This document shows positions 25,860 to 33,628 of a DNA stretch of 46,160 bases, in pieces. Positions within the stretch are counted from its first letter, which is position 1; every line of letters begins with the position of its first letter. Source of the DNA: CAYOUV01 sp964407265 (GTDB lineage Bacteria; Chloroflexota; Anaerolineae; Anaerolineales; Villigracilaceae); the NCBI GenBank assembly GCA_964407265.1, contig CAYOUV010000019.1:1-46160 (forward strand), in the 5' to 3' direction. The position numbers and the translations under genes were made by a program. The notes under the pieces are model-generated. The model was not told where the DNA came from and searched no databases. It was given only the letters and a program-made list of their open reading frames with translations.

Positions 25860-27215
25860 TTACGCTTGGCTATCCGGGATGGCATCCGGCAATTCATCTT
25901 CGACGTGGCGGATGTGAGGGTTGAGAAAAGCTAAGATCGTGGCAAACAAGCCGATCAGCCCGGAAATAGCGAACATCAAACCAATGCCGCGTCCTACGCC
26001 GGTTCCGAATAACGAGCCAATGGCTGTCGATGACAGTCCACCGCCCGTGCTCATCAACGGCTCGAAGACCTTGTCTGCCAGGGGACCTGAGATCAGGAAA
26101 GCCAGCGGCATCATGGATTGAGCGATCAGACCGCGAATGGCGAAGACCCGTCCCTGAATGTCCGGGGCAACCTTGGTCTGGAAAATGGCCTGGCTCGACC
26201 CGGAGGCGAATGGCAGGCTGAACATGAGCACGAACATGCCGGCCCCGATGAGATAGGGGTTGGCCTGTAAACCGGCAGTTGTCAGGCCGAGCATCCCCAG
26301 CCCAATAAAACCAATCACACCCAGAATGCGCCGCTTGGGACCACCCCAGGCGCTCATCAGAATCCCTCCGACCAGCATGCCGACCCCGGCGGCCGTTTGC
26401 AGCGCGCCCAGCACGCCAGCTGAGAAGCGCGAGAGCACCAATGGACCGATTAACACGATGGCGAAATTGAGCATGAAGTTGACCATCGCAAAGTACCACA
26501 GCAGACCGAATAACCCGCCTCGCTGGCGAAGATACTGCCAACCAAAGGCCGCATCGCTCCAGACCGAATGTTTTTTGGATTCACCGCGAGCCTGCACCTC
26601 GGGCTGTGGGATGGCGACGATCAACAGCGCCCCCACGGCGAAGAAATATGTGATGAAGTCGATCCAGACGATGCCTTGCAGGCCGATGGCAACAAAGAGC
26701 ACCCCGGCCAGCATGGGCGTCAACACCAGTTCCAGGGCGTGACCCATCTGTACCATGCCGTTGGCACGCGTCAAATCTTTCTTGGGCACCAGCATGGTGA
26801 CCGAAGAATCGAAGGCCGGTTGCTGGAAGGCGCTGAAGACCGAACCGAAAACGGCGATCAAATAGATGTGCCAGATTTGCAAGTCACCAGTTAGCAGCAC
26901 GAACACCACCGAGACGGTGACCAGCGCGCTACCAGTGTCGGCCAGAATCATGAGCCAGCGCCGGTTCCAGCGGTCCGCCAGGGAGCCGGCCATCGGGAGT
27001 AGCAAGAGGCGGGGCAGGCTGCCGAAGAGCACGGTCAGCGCAAAAGGCGTGGCCTGACCGGTCCGCTGGTAGATCCAGACACCCAGCGCAAAACTGGTCA
27101 GTCCGGAGCCGAGCATGGAGATCAGTTCACCCAACCAGATGATGATGAAAGTTCGCATCGAGCGCGGCGCATGGATGGCTTCCGTCTGGGATTCGGGGAG
27201 GGAGATTTCAGGCAT
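25860..27215 (-). CDS. MFS exporter (MFS_3/enterobactin-exporter-like)
   Basis: The 451-residue protein has twelve predicted helices. LADRWNRRWLMILAD between helices 2 and 3 is the MFS motif A variant. The family with AFQQPAFDSSVTMLVPKKDLTRANGM is that of EntS/MefA-type drug and siderophore exporters. ATG at 27215 follows a CAGGAA 9 nt upstream and overlaps the end of the ArsR-type regulator gene by 8 nt, so the two are translationally coupled. This suggests that the regulator controls its own operon and the pump. The substrate is unknown. Confidence 0.82.
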   Translation of the reverse strand: MPEISLPESQTEAIHAPRSMRTFIIIWLGELISMLGSGLTSFALGVWIYQRTGQATPFALTVLFGSLPRLLLLPMAGSLADRWNRRWLMILADTGSALVTVSVVFVLLTGDLQIWHIYLIAVFGSVFSAFQQPAFDSSVTMLVPKKDLTRANGMVQMGHALELVLTPMLAGVLFVAIGLQGIVWIDFITYFFAVGALLIVAIPQPEVQARGESKKHSVWSDAAFGWQYLRQRGGLFGLLWYFAMVNFMLNFAIVLIGPLVLSRFSAGVLGALQTAAGVGMLVGGILMSAWGGPKRRILGVIGFIGLGMLGLTTAGLQANPYLIGAGMFVLMFSLPFASGSSQAIFQTKVAPDIQGRVFAIRGLIAQSMMPLAFLISGPLADKVFEPLMSTGGGLSSTAIGSLFGTGVGRGIGLMFAISGLIGLFATILAFLNPHIRHVEDELPDAIPDSQA

Positions 27216-27846
27216 TTGAATTTTCCTGAGGAGCCGGGTCGTCATAATAGAAACTTGGGTAACAGGCGATCATTAGTGCATAAGCAGGCAGTTCCGGCGA
27301 GTCGTTCTGCGATTCGTCGGCCTCTTCGAATTCCTGAGCCAGGGAGCGCAGCCGGTCTTGAAACGCAATGGCTCGCGATGCGGGCATCCGGCTGACGGTG
27401 CGGTGGATCATGCCACTGCGGGGGTGTCGTTCTGCGCCTTGCTCCAATTGGAACTGGCGGGCTTGCAGGCTGCGCAGGATGTCTTCACGGGTGACGTCCA
27501 CGGTCGAGGTCAACATGGAATGGTAAGCCGGCTTGTCTTCGTCTGAGACGAAGCTCAAAAGAGTTTTATCCACTTCGATATTGGCGCTGGTGGCGCGGTA
27601 CACTTTTTCGATCATATTGGATATTACGTGGGTTTCAATCACCCGGATCAACCCGTGCTTTTCCAGCAGATTGACATGATAGTACAGCTTGCTGGGGGAT
27701 AGGCCAAGCTTGTCAGCCACTTGCTTGACGGTCAAGGCTTGGGGAATGAGCACTTCAATGATTTGAATGCGCATCGGATCCGAGACCACCTTGAGGGTTT
27801 CGAGGTCGCGAATTGTAAATAACTGGGTCAGAGTGCCATCTTTCAT
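27208..27846 (-). CDS. ArsR-type winged HTH regulator
   Basis: The 212-residue regulator has an N-terminal wHTH (residues 12-90): SDPMRIQIIEVLIPQALTVKQVADKLGLSPSKLYYHVNLLEKHGLIRV, typical of the ArsR/HTH_20 group. The C-terminal part is helical and may be a sensor/dimer region. ATG at 27846 has AAAGGAA 8 nt upstream; a start 18 nt earlier lacks one. It is the first gene of a regulator-pump operon. A perfect 14-bp palindrome lies about 45 nt upstream and is a likely operator. No Cys pair for metal sensing is seen in the DNA-binding helix. Confidence 0.85.
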   Translation of the reverse strand: MKDGTLTQLFTIRDLETLKVVSDPMRIQIIEVLIPQALTVKQVADKLGLSPSKLYYHVNLLEKHGLIRVIETHVISNMIEKVYRATSANIEVDKTLLSFVSDEDKPAYHSMLTSTVDVTREDILRSLQARQFQLEQGAERHPRSGMIHRTVSRMPASRAIAFQDRLRSLAQEFEEADESQNDSPELPAYALMIACYPSFYYDDPAPQENSNA

Positions 27847-27890
27847 AAAATATTCCTTTATCATTAAAATAAATTTTATTGATAAACTAT

Positions 27891-27904
27891 ATTTTAGCTA
27901 AAAT
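27891..27904. promoter_or_regulatory. Perfect 14-bp palindrome upstream of ArsR-type gene
   Basis: ATTTTAGCTAAAAT is a perfect dyad in an AT-rich upstream region, about 45 nt from the regulator start. It is a probable operator for the regulator. Confidence 0.5.
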
Positions 27905-28096
27905 CCGATCGATGTCAAGCCCAGAAGGAACGGTATCTGGATTGCTTGGACCTAAGGAAGATGATAGGTCTTTTTTCCCCTAATTGGCGTATAATATTTT
28001 AGGGTTGGTTTGGAAGAATCATGTTATTGCCTGACCAAGGTGATTGAAGGCTTATAAGCCAATCACTTGTGTAGCAGATTTGAGAGGCCAGGAAAG

Positions 28097-28777
28097 ATGA
28101 GTGCTGAATTTTTTGAAGCAATATATACGGGGGATATAGTCGAAGTCGGGCGCATACTGGCTGAGGATCCTCAATTGGTACATGCTGAGGACGATCAGGG
28201 ACTTTCGCCGATCCTGGCTGCTGCATATCATGGCCATACTGATCTGGCGGATTTACTTGCCAATCGCAAGGTCGTGCTGACGATCTTCGAAGCTGCTGCA
28301 ACCGGCAAGGTGACCCAAATCATCCGTCTGCTGGCCAAGCAGCCAGCCCTGGTCAGCGCGTACTCGCATGACGGATTCCAGCCGCTCGGGCTGGCCGCTT
28401 TTTTCGGGCACAAGGAGGCAGTCGAATACTTGATCAGGGCCGGGGCACCGGTTAATGCGGCATCGCAGAATGAGACGCATGTCATGCCGCTGCATTCGGC
28501 CGCAGCCAGGAGACACGTTACGATTGCCAGCGTGCTGATCGAGCATGGTGCCGACCCCAACGCCCGGCAAGCCGGCGGCTTTACTCCCCTGCATGCCGCT
28601 GCTCAGAATGGCGACCTTCCGATGATCCAGCTGCTGCTTTTCAATGCGGCTGACCTGAAAGCCGAGACGGATGACGGCAAACGGCCGGTTGATCTGGCGG
28701 TCGCAGCCGGTCACCAGTCAGCCGAAAAGCTCTTGAAGAAAGAGATAACCAAGCGTTTCCGGAAGACAAATTCCTAG
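28097..28777 (+). CDS. Ankyrin repeat protein
   Basis: The 226-residue protein consists mainly of ankyrin units. Clear ones are about residues 37-60 (DDQGLSPILAAAYHGHTDLADLL), 95-125 (GFQPLGLAAFFGHKEAVEYLIRAGAPVN), 130-160 (MPLHSAAARRHVTIASVLIEHGADPN) and 163-195 (GGFTPLHAAAQNGDLPMIQLLLF). They form a protein-binding surface. ATG at 28097 has AGGAAAG directly upstream. A TATAAT at 27990 lies about 100 nt upstream. No signal peptide is seen, so it is cytoplasmic. The partner is unknown. Confidence 0.88.
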   Translation: MSAEFFEAIYTGDIVEVGRILAEDPQLVHAEDDQGLSPILAAAYHGHTDLADLLANRKVVLTIFEAAATGKVTQIIRLLAKQPALVSAYSHDGFQPLGLAAFFGHKEAVEYLIRAGAPVNAASQNETHVMPLHSAAARRHVTIASVLIEHGADPNARQAGGFTPLHAAAQNGDLPMIQLLLFNAADLKAETDDGKRPVDLAVAAGHQSAEKLLKKEITKRFRKTNS

Positions 28778-28789
28778 ATCTCGAGAGTG

Positions 28790-28831
28790 AGAGTCGAAAG
28801 CGCCCGCATTTTTGCGGGCGCTTTCGACTCT
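28790..28831. terminator. 19-bp-stem terminator hairpin
   Basis: A perfect 19-bp stem (28790-28808 with 28813-28831) with loop TTTT lies between the convergent ankyrin and DUF2892 genes. It lacks a U-run but is very stable and likely works in both directions. Confidence 0.75.
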
Positions 28832-28853
28832 AGCTGAGTTGTTAAAGGAAATA

Positions 28854-29054
28854 TCAGGCCTTGTGGGTGCTGATATGGAACAACGAGTATAGCGGGCAGA
28901 AGCCGGTGATGCCGGTCAGGAGCAAGACTACACCCAGCACATAAACGACCCACATCCAGGCCCCGCTGGCAGCGCCGGTAATTCCAAGGAAAAAGAACAC
29001 AATGCCCACGACGACCCGCAGAATCCGATCCCAGGCTGCTTCGTTTACCTTCAT
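28854..29054 (-). CDS. DUF2892 small membrane protein
   Basis: The 66-residue protein has the start MKVNEAAWDRILRVVVGIVFF and two membrane helices, ending in GFCPLYSLFHIST, the DUF2892 (YgaP C-terminal-like) signature. Members often accompany rhodanese or sulfur metabolism, but none is next to it here. GGAGG lies 8 nt before the ATG. The function is unknown. Confidence 0.85.
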   Translation of the reverse strand: MKVNEAAWDRILRVVVGIVFFFLGITGAASGAWMWVVYVLGVVLLLTGITGFCPLYSLFHISTHKA

Positions 29055-29130
29055 GTCGAGCCTCCTTTGCTCATTACAAATAGTTGGTAAATCTGCACTT
29101 TGGATGCGGGTAGGTGGAGAAAAGTTGCAT

Positions 29131-29805
29131 CTATTTTGCGTCCAGTGTCAATAGCCGTCCGTTGGTCTTCAGCCAGCGGACATGTTTTTTATAGGTTGGT
29201 ATGATTGCTGCCACGCCCCCCCAGAACTGCCTCGAATGATTCCTGTGTTTTAGATGCACCAGCTCGTGGACCACGACATAATCGATCACTTCCAAGGGAG
29301 CCATGATCAACCGCCAGGTGAAACTCAGCGTCCCTTTAGCGCTGCAGGAACCCCAGCGCGTGCGCGCCGATGAGATACGAATGCGCCCGTACTGAAATCC
29401 GTAAAGGTTGGCGTAATGCGCCACGCGTGCGCCAATCACCTCTGCCGCTTGCGCCTTGTACCAGCGGGTGAATGTCGCCTCGGCCTTGGGCAGCGCGTTT
29501 TGGGACAGGCGCAGGCTGCCCTCCAGGGCCAGCGCCGGGCGCTGGGAGCTGACAATCCTGAGGGGATAGGACTTCCCCAGATATAGAAAGACTTCCCCTT
29601 CGACGTATTTCTTCGCCGGGACATATTTCGCCCGCGCCTCGGCCTGCTTCCGCGCGACCCATGCGGCTTTGCTCTCGACGAAGGCGCGGATTTGGCTATC
29701 CGGCGTGCGCAGTGGCGCGCGAACGGTCAGCGAGCCGTTGGGTTCGACGATTAACGCAAGGCTGCGCCGGCGGCTGCGGATCAGACGGTCGATGGGAATG
29801 GGCAA
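29131..29805 (-). CDS. YgjP-like zinc metallopeptidase-fold protein (DUF45/M48-like)
   Basis: The 224-residue protein carries VVHELVHLKHRNHSRQFW: the HELVH zinc motif plus the third His two turns later, as in YgjP/WLM/SprT-like proteins. An N-terminal beta domain (RRSLALIVEPNGSLTVRAPLRT) and the helical RWGSCSAKGTLSFTWRLIMAPLEVIDYVV block are family-typical. Members have been annotated as UTP pyrophosphatase (YgjP) or as peptidase; activity is not certain. It is divergent from the YdeI-like gene. Confidence 0.85.
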   Translation of the reverse strand: MPIPIDRLIRSRRRSLALIVEPNGSLTVRAPLRTPDSQIRAFVESKAAWVARKQAEARAKYVPAKKYVEGEVFLYLGKSYPLRIVSSQRPALALEGSLRLSQNALPKAEATFTRWYKAQAAEVIGARVAHYANLYGFQYGRIRISSARTRWGSCSAKGTLSFTWRLIMAPLEVIDYVVVHELVHLKHRNHSRQFWGGVAAIIPTYKKHVRWLKTNGRLLTLDAK

Positions 29806-29905
29806 ATTCAGCTCCTGATGCGTATATGTTTTTATGGAATGATAATTCCGGTTTCCTTTTGGTAGGACCGCAATGAGTATCCAGGCTGGCGATTCGTGAA
29901 CACAT

Positions 29906-29911
29906 TATAAT
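29906..29911 (+). promoter_or_regulatory. -10 element overlapping a nominal start codon
   Basis: TATAAT at 29906-29911 overlaps the ATG at 29910. If this is the promoter, that ATG is not in the transcript, which supports the TTG start at 29934. Confidence 0.45.
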
Positions 29912-29933
29912 GGTCTCGGAAGGACGGAAGCGC

Positions 29934-30497
29934 TTGGAAATTACCAAAACCTTATACATAACCAATCGTGAAGATTGGCGTGCCTGGCTGGAAATGCATT
30001 ATGCCTCGGAGCCGGAAATCTGGCTGGTCTATCCCAAGAAAGCCAGCGGGGAAACGCGTATCGCCTACAACGACGCAGTGGAGGAGGCCTTGTGTTTCGG
30101 CTGGATTGACAGTCTGGTCAAGTCGCTCGACAGCGATCACAGCGTCCAACGCTTCTCTCCTCGAAAGCCGAAGGCTGGCTATTCCCAGGCCAACCAGGAA
30201 CGCTTGCGCTGGCTTGTCAGTCAGGGAAGGGTGATTCCGGAGGTACGCGCTACCCTGGACGAGGTCCTGGCGCAAGAATTCGTCTTCCCGCCAGACATTC
30301 TGGAGACTATCCAGGACAATCCACAGGCCTGGGAGAATTTCCAGAAGTTTTCGGAGCCTTACAAGCGCATCCGCGTGGCCTTCATTGACGGGGCGCGTAA
30401 TCGGCCGGCGGAGTTTCAGAAGCGCTTGCGCTATTTCATCCGCATGACCGCGCAGAATCGGCTGATCGGATTCGGTGGGATCGAAAAGTATTATTAG
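29934..30497 (+). CDS. YdeI/OmdA-like protein
   Basis: The protein of about 187 residues starts at TTG: GGAAGGACGGAAG gives a Shine-Dalgarno, whereas the ATG at 29910 overlaps a -10 box. It shows the YdeI family pattern: WLEMHYASEPEIWLVYPKKASGETRIAYNDAVEEALCFGWIDS, then RFSPRKPKAGYSQANQERLRWL. The C-terminal part RNRPAEFQKRLRYFIRMTAQNRLIGFGGIEKYY is the OmdA-type domain. A bacteriocin-protection role was proposed for some members; no biochemical role is fixed. Confidence 0.8.
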   Translation: MEITKTLYITNREDWRAWLEMHYASEPEIWLVYPKKASGETRIAYNDAVEEALCFGWIDSLVKSLDSDHSVQRFSPRKPKAGYSQANQERLRWLVSQGRVIPEVRATLDEVLAQEFVFPPDILETIQDNPQAWENFQKFSEPYKRIRVAFIDGARNRPAEFQKRLRYFIRMTAQNRLIGFGGIEKYY

Positions 30498-30567
30498 CGC
30501 GATCCCGGCTGTTCGGCGCCTGATCCGCTATTGTGGGGGCATCCCGGGGGGTTGCGACAACAAGTGC

Positions 30568-30595
30568 TTGTATTCACCAAAAAAGGTGTTACAAT
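30568..30595 (+). promoter_or_regulatory. Candidate promoter of the microcompartment operon
   Basis: TTGTAT (30568-30573) and TACAAT (30590-30595) lie 16 bp apart. The match is moderate (3/6 and 5/6). It precedes an inverted repeat that could hold the regulator. Confidence 0.4.
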
Positions 30596-30603
30596 AAGTA
30601 TAG

Positions 30604-30619
30604 ACCTGTAGGTACAGGT
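30604..30619. promoter_or_regulatory. Inverted repeat operator before the GntR/UTRA regulator
   Basis: ACCTGTA-GG-TACAGGT is a perfect 7-bp dyad just after the -10 box and 41 nt before the start of the regulator gene. It probably binds the GntR/HutC-type regulator. Confidence 0.6.
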
Positions 30620-30659
30620 TGGTATATGTTGGTTGCGAAGGAATGGAACAGGATTCTCT

Positions 30660-31436
30660 ATGAAAATCGAGCAGCAGGCCAAGCCCCTTTACCAGATCGT
30701 ATCGGACGCGCTCTTGGCCCAGGTCGAATCGGGCGAGCTGAAACCGAATGACCGCTTGCCTTCCGAGAGCGAGTTGTGCGAACAATATTCGGTCGCGCGC
30801 AACACCGTCCGGCGGGCGCTCAGCGAACTGGTCAACGACGGCATCCTGAAGACGGTCCCCGGACTGGGCACTTTCGTCCAGGACATTCGCCTGCCCAAGA
30901 CGGCCGAATACCTGTACGGCTTCTCGCAGGAAATGGACCTGCACCAAAAGACGATTACCAGCCGGGTGATCGAAGCCAGGCTGATCAGTGCTGACCCGCT
31001 CCTGACCCGGCGCATGAAGCTGCAGCTGGGCGCCGAAGTGGTTTTCCTGTACCGGGTGCGCCTGATGGACGCTGAACCGGTGGCGATCGAGCGCTCTTAC
31101 CTGCCGCATGCTTTATGTCCGGGTATCCTGCAATACGATTTTAGCGAATGCTCCCTCTACGAGACACTTTCGACGGTTTACAATCGTCGCCCGTATAATG
31201 CCGGCCAGGAGATCGAAGCGGGACTGGCGACACCTGAGGTGACTCGTCTGCTGGGATTGACCCCGCCGGCAGTGGTCTTGATCTTTCACCGTGAAACCTA
31301 CCTGGCCTCGGGCGAGGTGATAGAATATGTGGACTCGGAACTTCGGGCAGACCGTTTTCGTTTTTACACCAACCTGCGCCTGCAATCCATTTCCAACGAA
31401 GCGACTTTCCGCCGGCTGCCAATCCATGCGAGCTGA
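30660..31436 (+). CDS. GntR/HutC-family regulator with UTRA domain
   Basis: The 258-residue regulator has an N-terminal GntR wHTH at about 1-70 (PLYQIVSDALLAQVESGELKPNDRLPSESELCEQYSVARNTVRRALSEL) and a C-terminal UTRA ligand-binding domain at about 90-240 (RVRLMDAEPVAIERSYLPHALCPG and PAVVLIFHRETYLASGEVIEYVDSELRADRF). HutC-type regulators often sense sugar phosphates or related metabolites; deoxyribose 5-phosphate or another intermediate of the operon is a reasonable guess. ATG at 30660 has AGGA 7 nt upstream. It is the first gene of the microcompartment operon, and its own promoter holds an inverted repeat. Confidence 0.88.
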   Translation: MKIEQQAKPLYQIVSDALLAQVESGELKPNDRLPSESELCEQYSVARNTVRRALSELVNDGILKTVPGLGTFVQDIRLPKTAEYLYGFSQEMDLHQKTITSRVIEARLISADPLLTRRMKLQLGAEVVFLYRVRLMDAEPVAIERSYLPHALCPGILQYDFSECSLYETLSTVYNRRPYNAGQEIEAGLATPEVTRLLGLTPPAVVLIFHRETYLASGEVIEYVDSELRADRFRFYTNLRLQSISNEATFRRLPIHAS

Positions 31437-31441
31437 GATTG

Positions 31442-32035
31442 ATGACCCTTATATCGGACTCGGAACTTCAGGCTATCGTCGAAAAAGTAGTGCAGCGTAC
31501 GCTGCACGGCCAGAACGTACGCGCTGAGGACGTGCCCGAAAAAAAGGATCAATCCGTTGCCGGCTCCCCTGATCAGCGCAGTGTTGCCTTGGGCGCCGAC
31601 CACGGTGGTTACCCGATGAAGGAAATGCTCAAAGCGCATCTGGCCAAGACAGGTTTTCAAGTGATTGACTGCGGCACGAACAGCACCGAATCGGTGGATT
31701 ATCCCGATTTTGCCCTGGCGGTCGCTGAACTGGTCGGTCAGGGGAAAGCCTGGCGCGGGATCATTGTCGATGGGGCCGGGATTGGCAGTTGCATGACCGC
31801 CAACAAGCTTCCCGGTGTGCGCGCGGCTATGTGTTATGACTACGCCACGGCTGTCAACAGCCGGGAACACAATGATGCCAACGTGCTCACCCTGGGCGCG
31901 GGCCTGATCGGGGAGGCCCTGGCTCGTCAGATCGTGGATACCTGGCTCGCAACCGAATTCGGCGGCGGGCGTCATGCGCGCCGTGTGGATAAAATCATTG
32001 CAATCGAAAATAAATTTATGAAGTCTGGAAGTTAG
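31442..32035 (+). CDS. RpiB/LacAB-family sugar-phosphate isomerase with N-terminal targeting helix
   Basis: In this 197-residue protein, residues 5-22 (ISDSELQAIVEKVVQRTL) form an amphipathic helix joined by a flexible linker, like the encapsulation peptides of microcompartment cargo. From residue 46 it is RpiB-like (ALGADHGGYPMKEMLKAHL, DYPDFA-type loop, NKLPGVRAAMCYD, SREHNDANVLTLG). RpiB interconverts ribose 5-phosphate and ribulose 5-phosphate, and relatives isomerise other aldose/ketose phosphates. The usual Cys before the GTGIG loop is Asp110, and a Cys (C117) sits at the end of the loop (GAGIGSC), so substrate or mechanism may differ. ATG is 5 nt after the regulator stop. Confidence 0.85.
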   Translation: MTLISDSELQAIVEKVVQRTLHGQNVRAEDVPEKKDQSVAGSPDQRSVALGADHGGYPMKEMLKAHLAKTGFQVIDCGTNSTESVDYPDFALAVAELVGQGKAWRGIIVDGAGIGSCMTANKLPGVRAAMCYDYATAVNSREHNDANVLTLGAGLIGEALARQIVDTWLATEFGGGRHARRVDKIIAIENKFMKSGS

Positions 32036-32036
32036 C

Positions 32037-32963
32037 ATGCCAATCGAATCGAAAGAAATCGAAAAGATCGTCGAGGTCGTCACCCGTGAAGTGCTGCTGG
32101 CGCTGGCAGAGCAAGATCAGCGCGCTGCCGCGGCTGGCGAACATTGTGAACATGAATGCGCGGACGGGATTTGCGTCCAAACCTGCTTCGACAATGTCGG
32201 TCACGTCATCAGTGCCGGAGCGGAGCGTCTCTCCTCCACTCTGGGTGGCATCCCGCAGGATTTGAATATCGCCTCCATGATCGACCACACCCTGCTCAAA
32301 CCGGACGTTACCCCCGACCAGATCGCCCAACTATGTCACGAAGCCCGCAAATACGGGTTTGCTTCGGTCTGCATCAATCCCGGGCACGTCAAGTTGTGCG
32401 CCGACCTCTTGCGCGGTTCGGATGTCAAAGTCTGCACCGTGATCGGCTTCCCGCTGGGGGCCACCTCGCCGGAGGCCAAGGTCTACGAGACGGAAACTGC
32501 CCTGCGCGACGGCGCGACCGAGATCGACATGGTCATCAATATCGGCGCCCTCAAGGGCGGTGATTTCACCTGGGTCGCGCGTGACATCCGCGGTGTGGTC
32601 GAGACTGCCCATAACGCTGGTGCGATCGTCAAGGTGATCATCGAAACCTCCCTCCTGACCGAGGAAGAAAAAGTCAAGGCCTGCCTGCTGTCCAAAGAAG
32701 CCGGCGCGGATTTCGTCAAGACCTCCACCGGTTTTGCCGGCGGCGGGGCGACGGTCGAAGACGTGGCCCTGATGCGCCGTGTGGTCGGCCCGGAGATGGG
32801 CGTCAAAGCCTCGGGCGGTGTTCACAATTTCGAGGAAGCCCAGAGCATGGTCGATGCGGGTGCAACCCGCATCGGGGCCAGCGCGGGCGTCAAGATCGTC
32901 CAGGGCGCCTCCGACCAGAAGTCCAAAGCTGTCGCCAAGCCGGTCCTGGCCCAGGCTTATTGA
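32037..32963 (+). CDS. deoC: Deoxyribose-phosphate aldolase with targeting helix and Cys cluster
   Basis: The 308-residue class I aldolase cleaves 2-deoxyribose 5-phosphate to acetaldehyde and glyceraldehyde 3-phosphate. The catalytic residues are present: Schiff-base K228 in FVKTSTGF, proton-relay K257 in GVKASGGV, and D164. Residues 7-25 (EIEKIVEVVTREVLLALAE) form an amphipathic helix similar to those of the RpiB-like and dehydrogenase proteins, suggesting entry into the shell. Between helix and aldolase, C37, C41, C46 and C50 (CxxxCxxxxCxxxC) with two His form a possible metal site, which ordinary DeoC lacks. The ATG follows the rpiB-like stop by 1 nt. Confidence 0.9.
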   Translation: MPIESKEIEKIVEVVTREVLLALAEQDQRAAAAGEHCEHECADGICVQTCFDNVGHVISAGAERLSSTLGGIPQDLNIASMIDHTLLKPDVTPDQIAQLCHEARKYGFASVCINPGHVKLCADLLRGSDVKVCTVIGFPLGATSPEAKVYETETALRDGATEIDMVINIGALKGGDFTWVARDIRGVVETAHNAGAIVKVIIETSLLTEEEKVKACLLSKEAGADFVKTSTGFAGGGATVEDVALMRRVVGPEMGVKASGGVHNFEEAQSMVDAGATRIGASAGVKIVQGASDQKSKAVAKPVLAQAY

Positions 32964-32972
32964 GAGAAGCGG

Positions 32973-33266
32973 ATGTTGATCGCCAGAGTGATCGGAACAG
33001 CAATTTCGACCATCAAGGACCCAAAAGTTCGGGAGGATAAATTGCTGATCCTGCAGCAAACGGACCAAACCGGGACGCAGAACATCGGCCAGCCCTATGT
33101 GGCGGTCGATCTGGTCGATGCCGGAGAAGGCGAGCTGGTGCTGACCGATCACGGATCCAGCGCCCGCCAGACGTATTTGACCAAAGACTGCCCGGTCGAC
33201 GCGGTCGTGATGGCCGTGATCGACCATCTCGAAGTCGATGGGCAAGTGGTATTTCGCAAGGAGTGA
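32973..33266 (+). CDS. BMC-P vertex protein (EutN/CcmL type) 1
   Basis: The 97-residue protein begins MLIARVIGTAISTIKDPKV and has the EutN/CcmL pentamer pattern: VxGxxxxTxK, LLILQQTD, YVAVDLVDAGEGELVLTDHGSSARQ and the final VDAVVMAVIDHLEVDG. Five copies cap a vertex of the shell. Length is typical. It lies 9 nt after deoC and 6 nt before a close paralogue. Confidence 0.92.
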   Translation: MLIARVIGTAISTIKDPKVREDKLLILQQTDQTGTQNIGQPYVAVDLVDAGEGELVLTDHGSSARQTYLTKDCPVDAVVMAVIDHLEVDGQVVFRKE

Positions 33267-33272
33267 GCACGG

Positions 33273-33563
33273 ATGCTGATCGCCAAAGTCATCGGAACCA
33301 CGATCTCGACCATCAAGGATGATAAGCTGACCGGCCGCAAGCTGCTCATCCTGCGCCAGACGGACGAGACAGGTACGCCTGTCGGCAAGCCTTACGTGGC
33401 GGTGGATACGCTGGACGCCGGAATCGGCGATCTGGTGCTGACCGCTCACGGCTCGAGCGGCCGCCAGACCGATATCACCCGGAACAGCCCGGTGGACGCG
33501 GTCATCATGGCCGTGATCGACCATCTGGAAGTGGGTGGTCAGGTTGTCTACCGCAAGGAATAG
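33273..33563 (+). CDS. BMC-P vertex protein (EutN/CcmL type) 2
   Basis: This 96-residue close paralogue of the preceding protein (MLIAKVIGTTISTIKDDKLTGRK, AVDTLDAGIGDLVLTAHGSSGRQT) probably arose by tandem duplication. The two may form different pentamers or mixed ones. An RNA hairpin follows the stop. Confidence 0.92.
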   Translation: MLIAKVIGTTISTIKDDKLTGRKLLILRQTDETGTPVGKPYVAVDTLDAGIGDLVLTAHGSSGRQTDITRNSPVDAVIMAVIDHLEVGGQVVYRKE

Positions 33564-33565
33564 AA

Positions 33566-33601
33566 AAGGGAATGCAAAGTCGGGAGACTTTGTACTCCCT
33601 T
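33566..33601 (+). other. Intercistronic hairpin before the dehydrogenase gene
   Basis: An outer pair AAGGGA/TCCCTT and inner pair CAAAGTC/GACTTTG enclose a short GGGA loop. There is no U-run. It probably affects mRNA stability or stoichiometry between shell and enzyme genes. Confidence 0.6.
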
Positions 33602-33628
33602 GATTGCTAACTGTTAAAGGATTACGTG

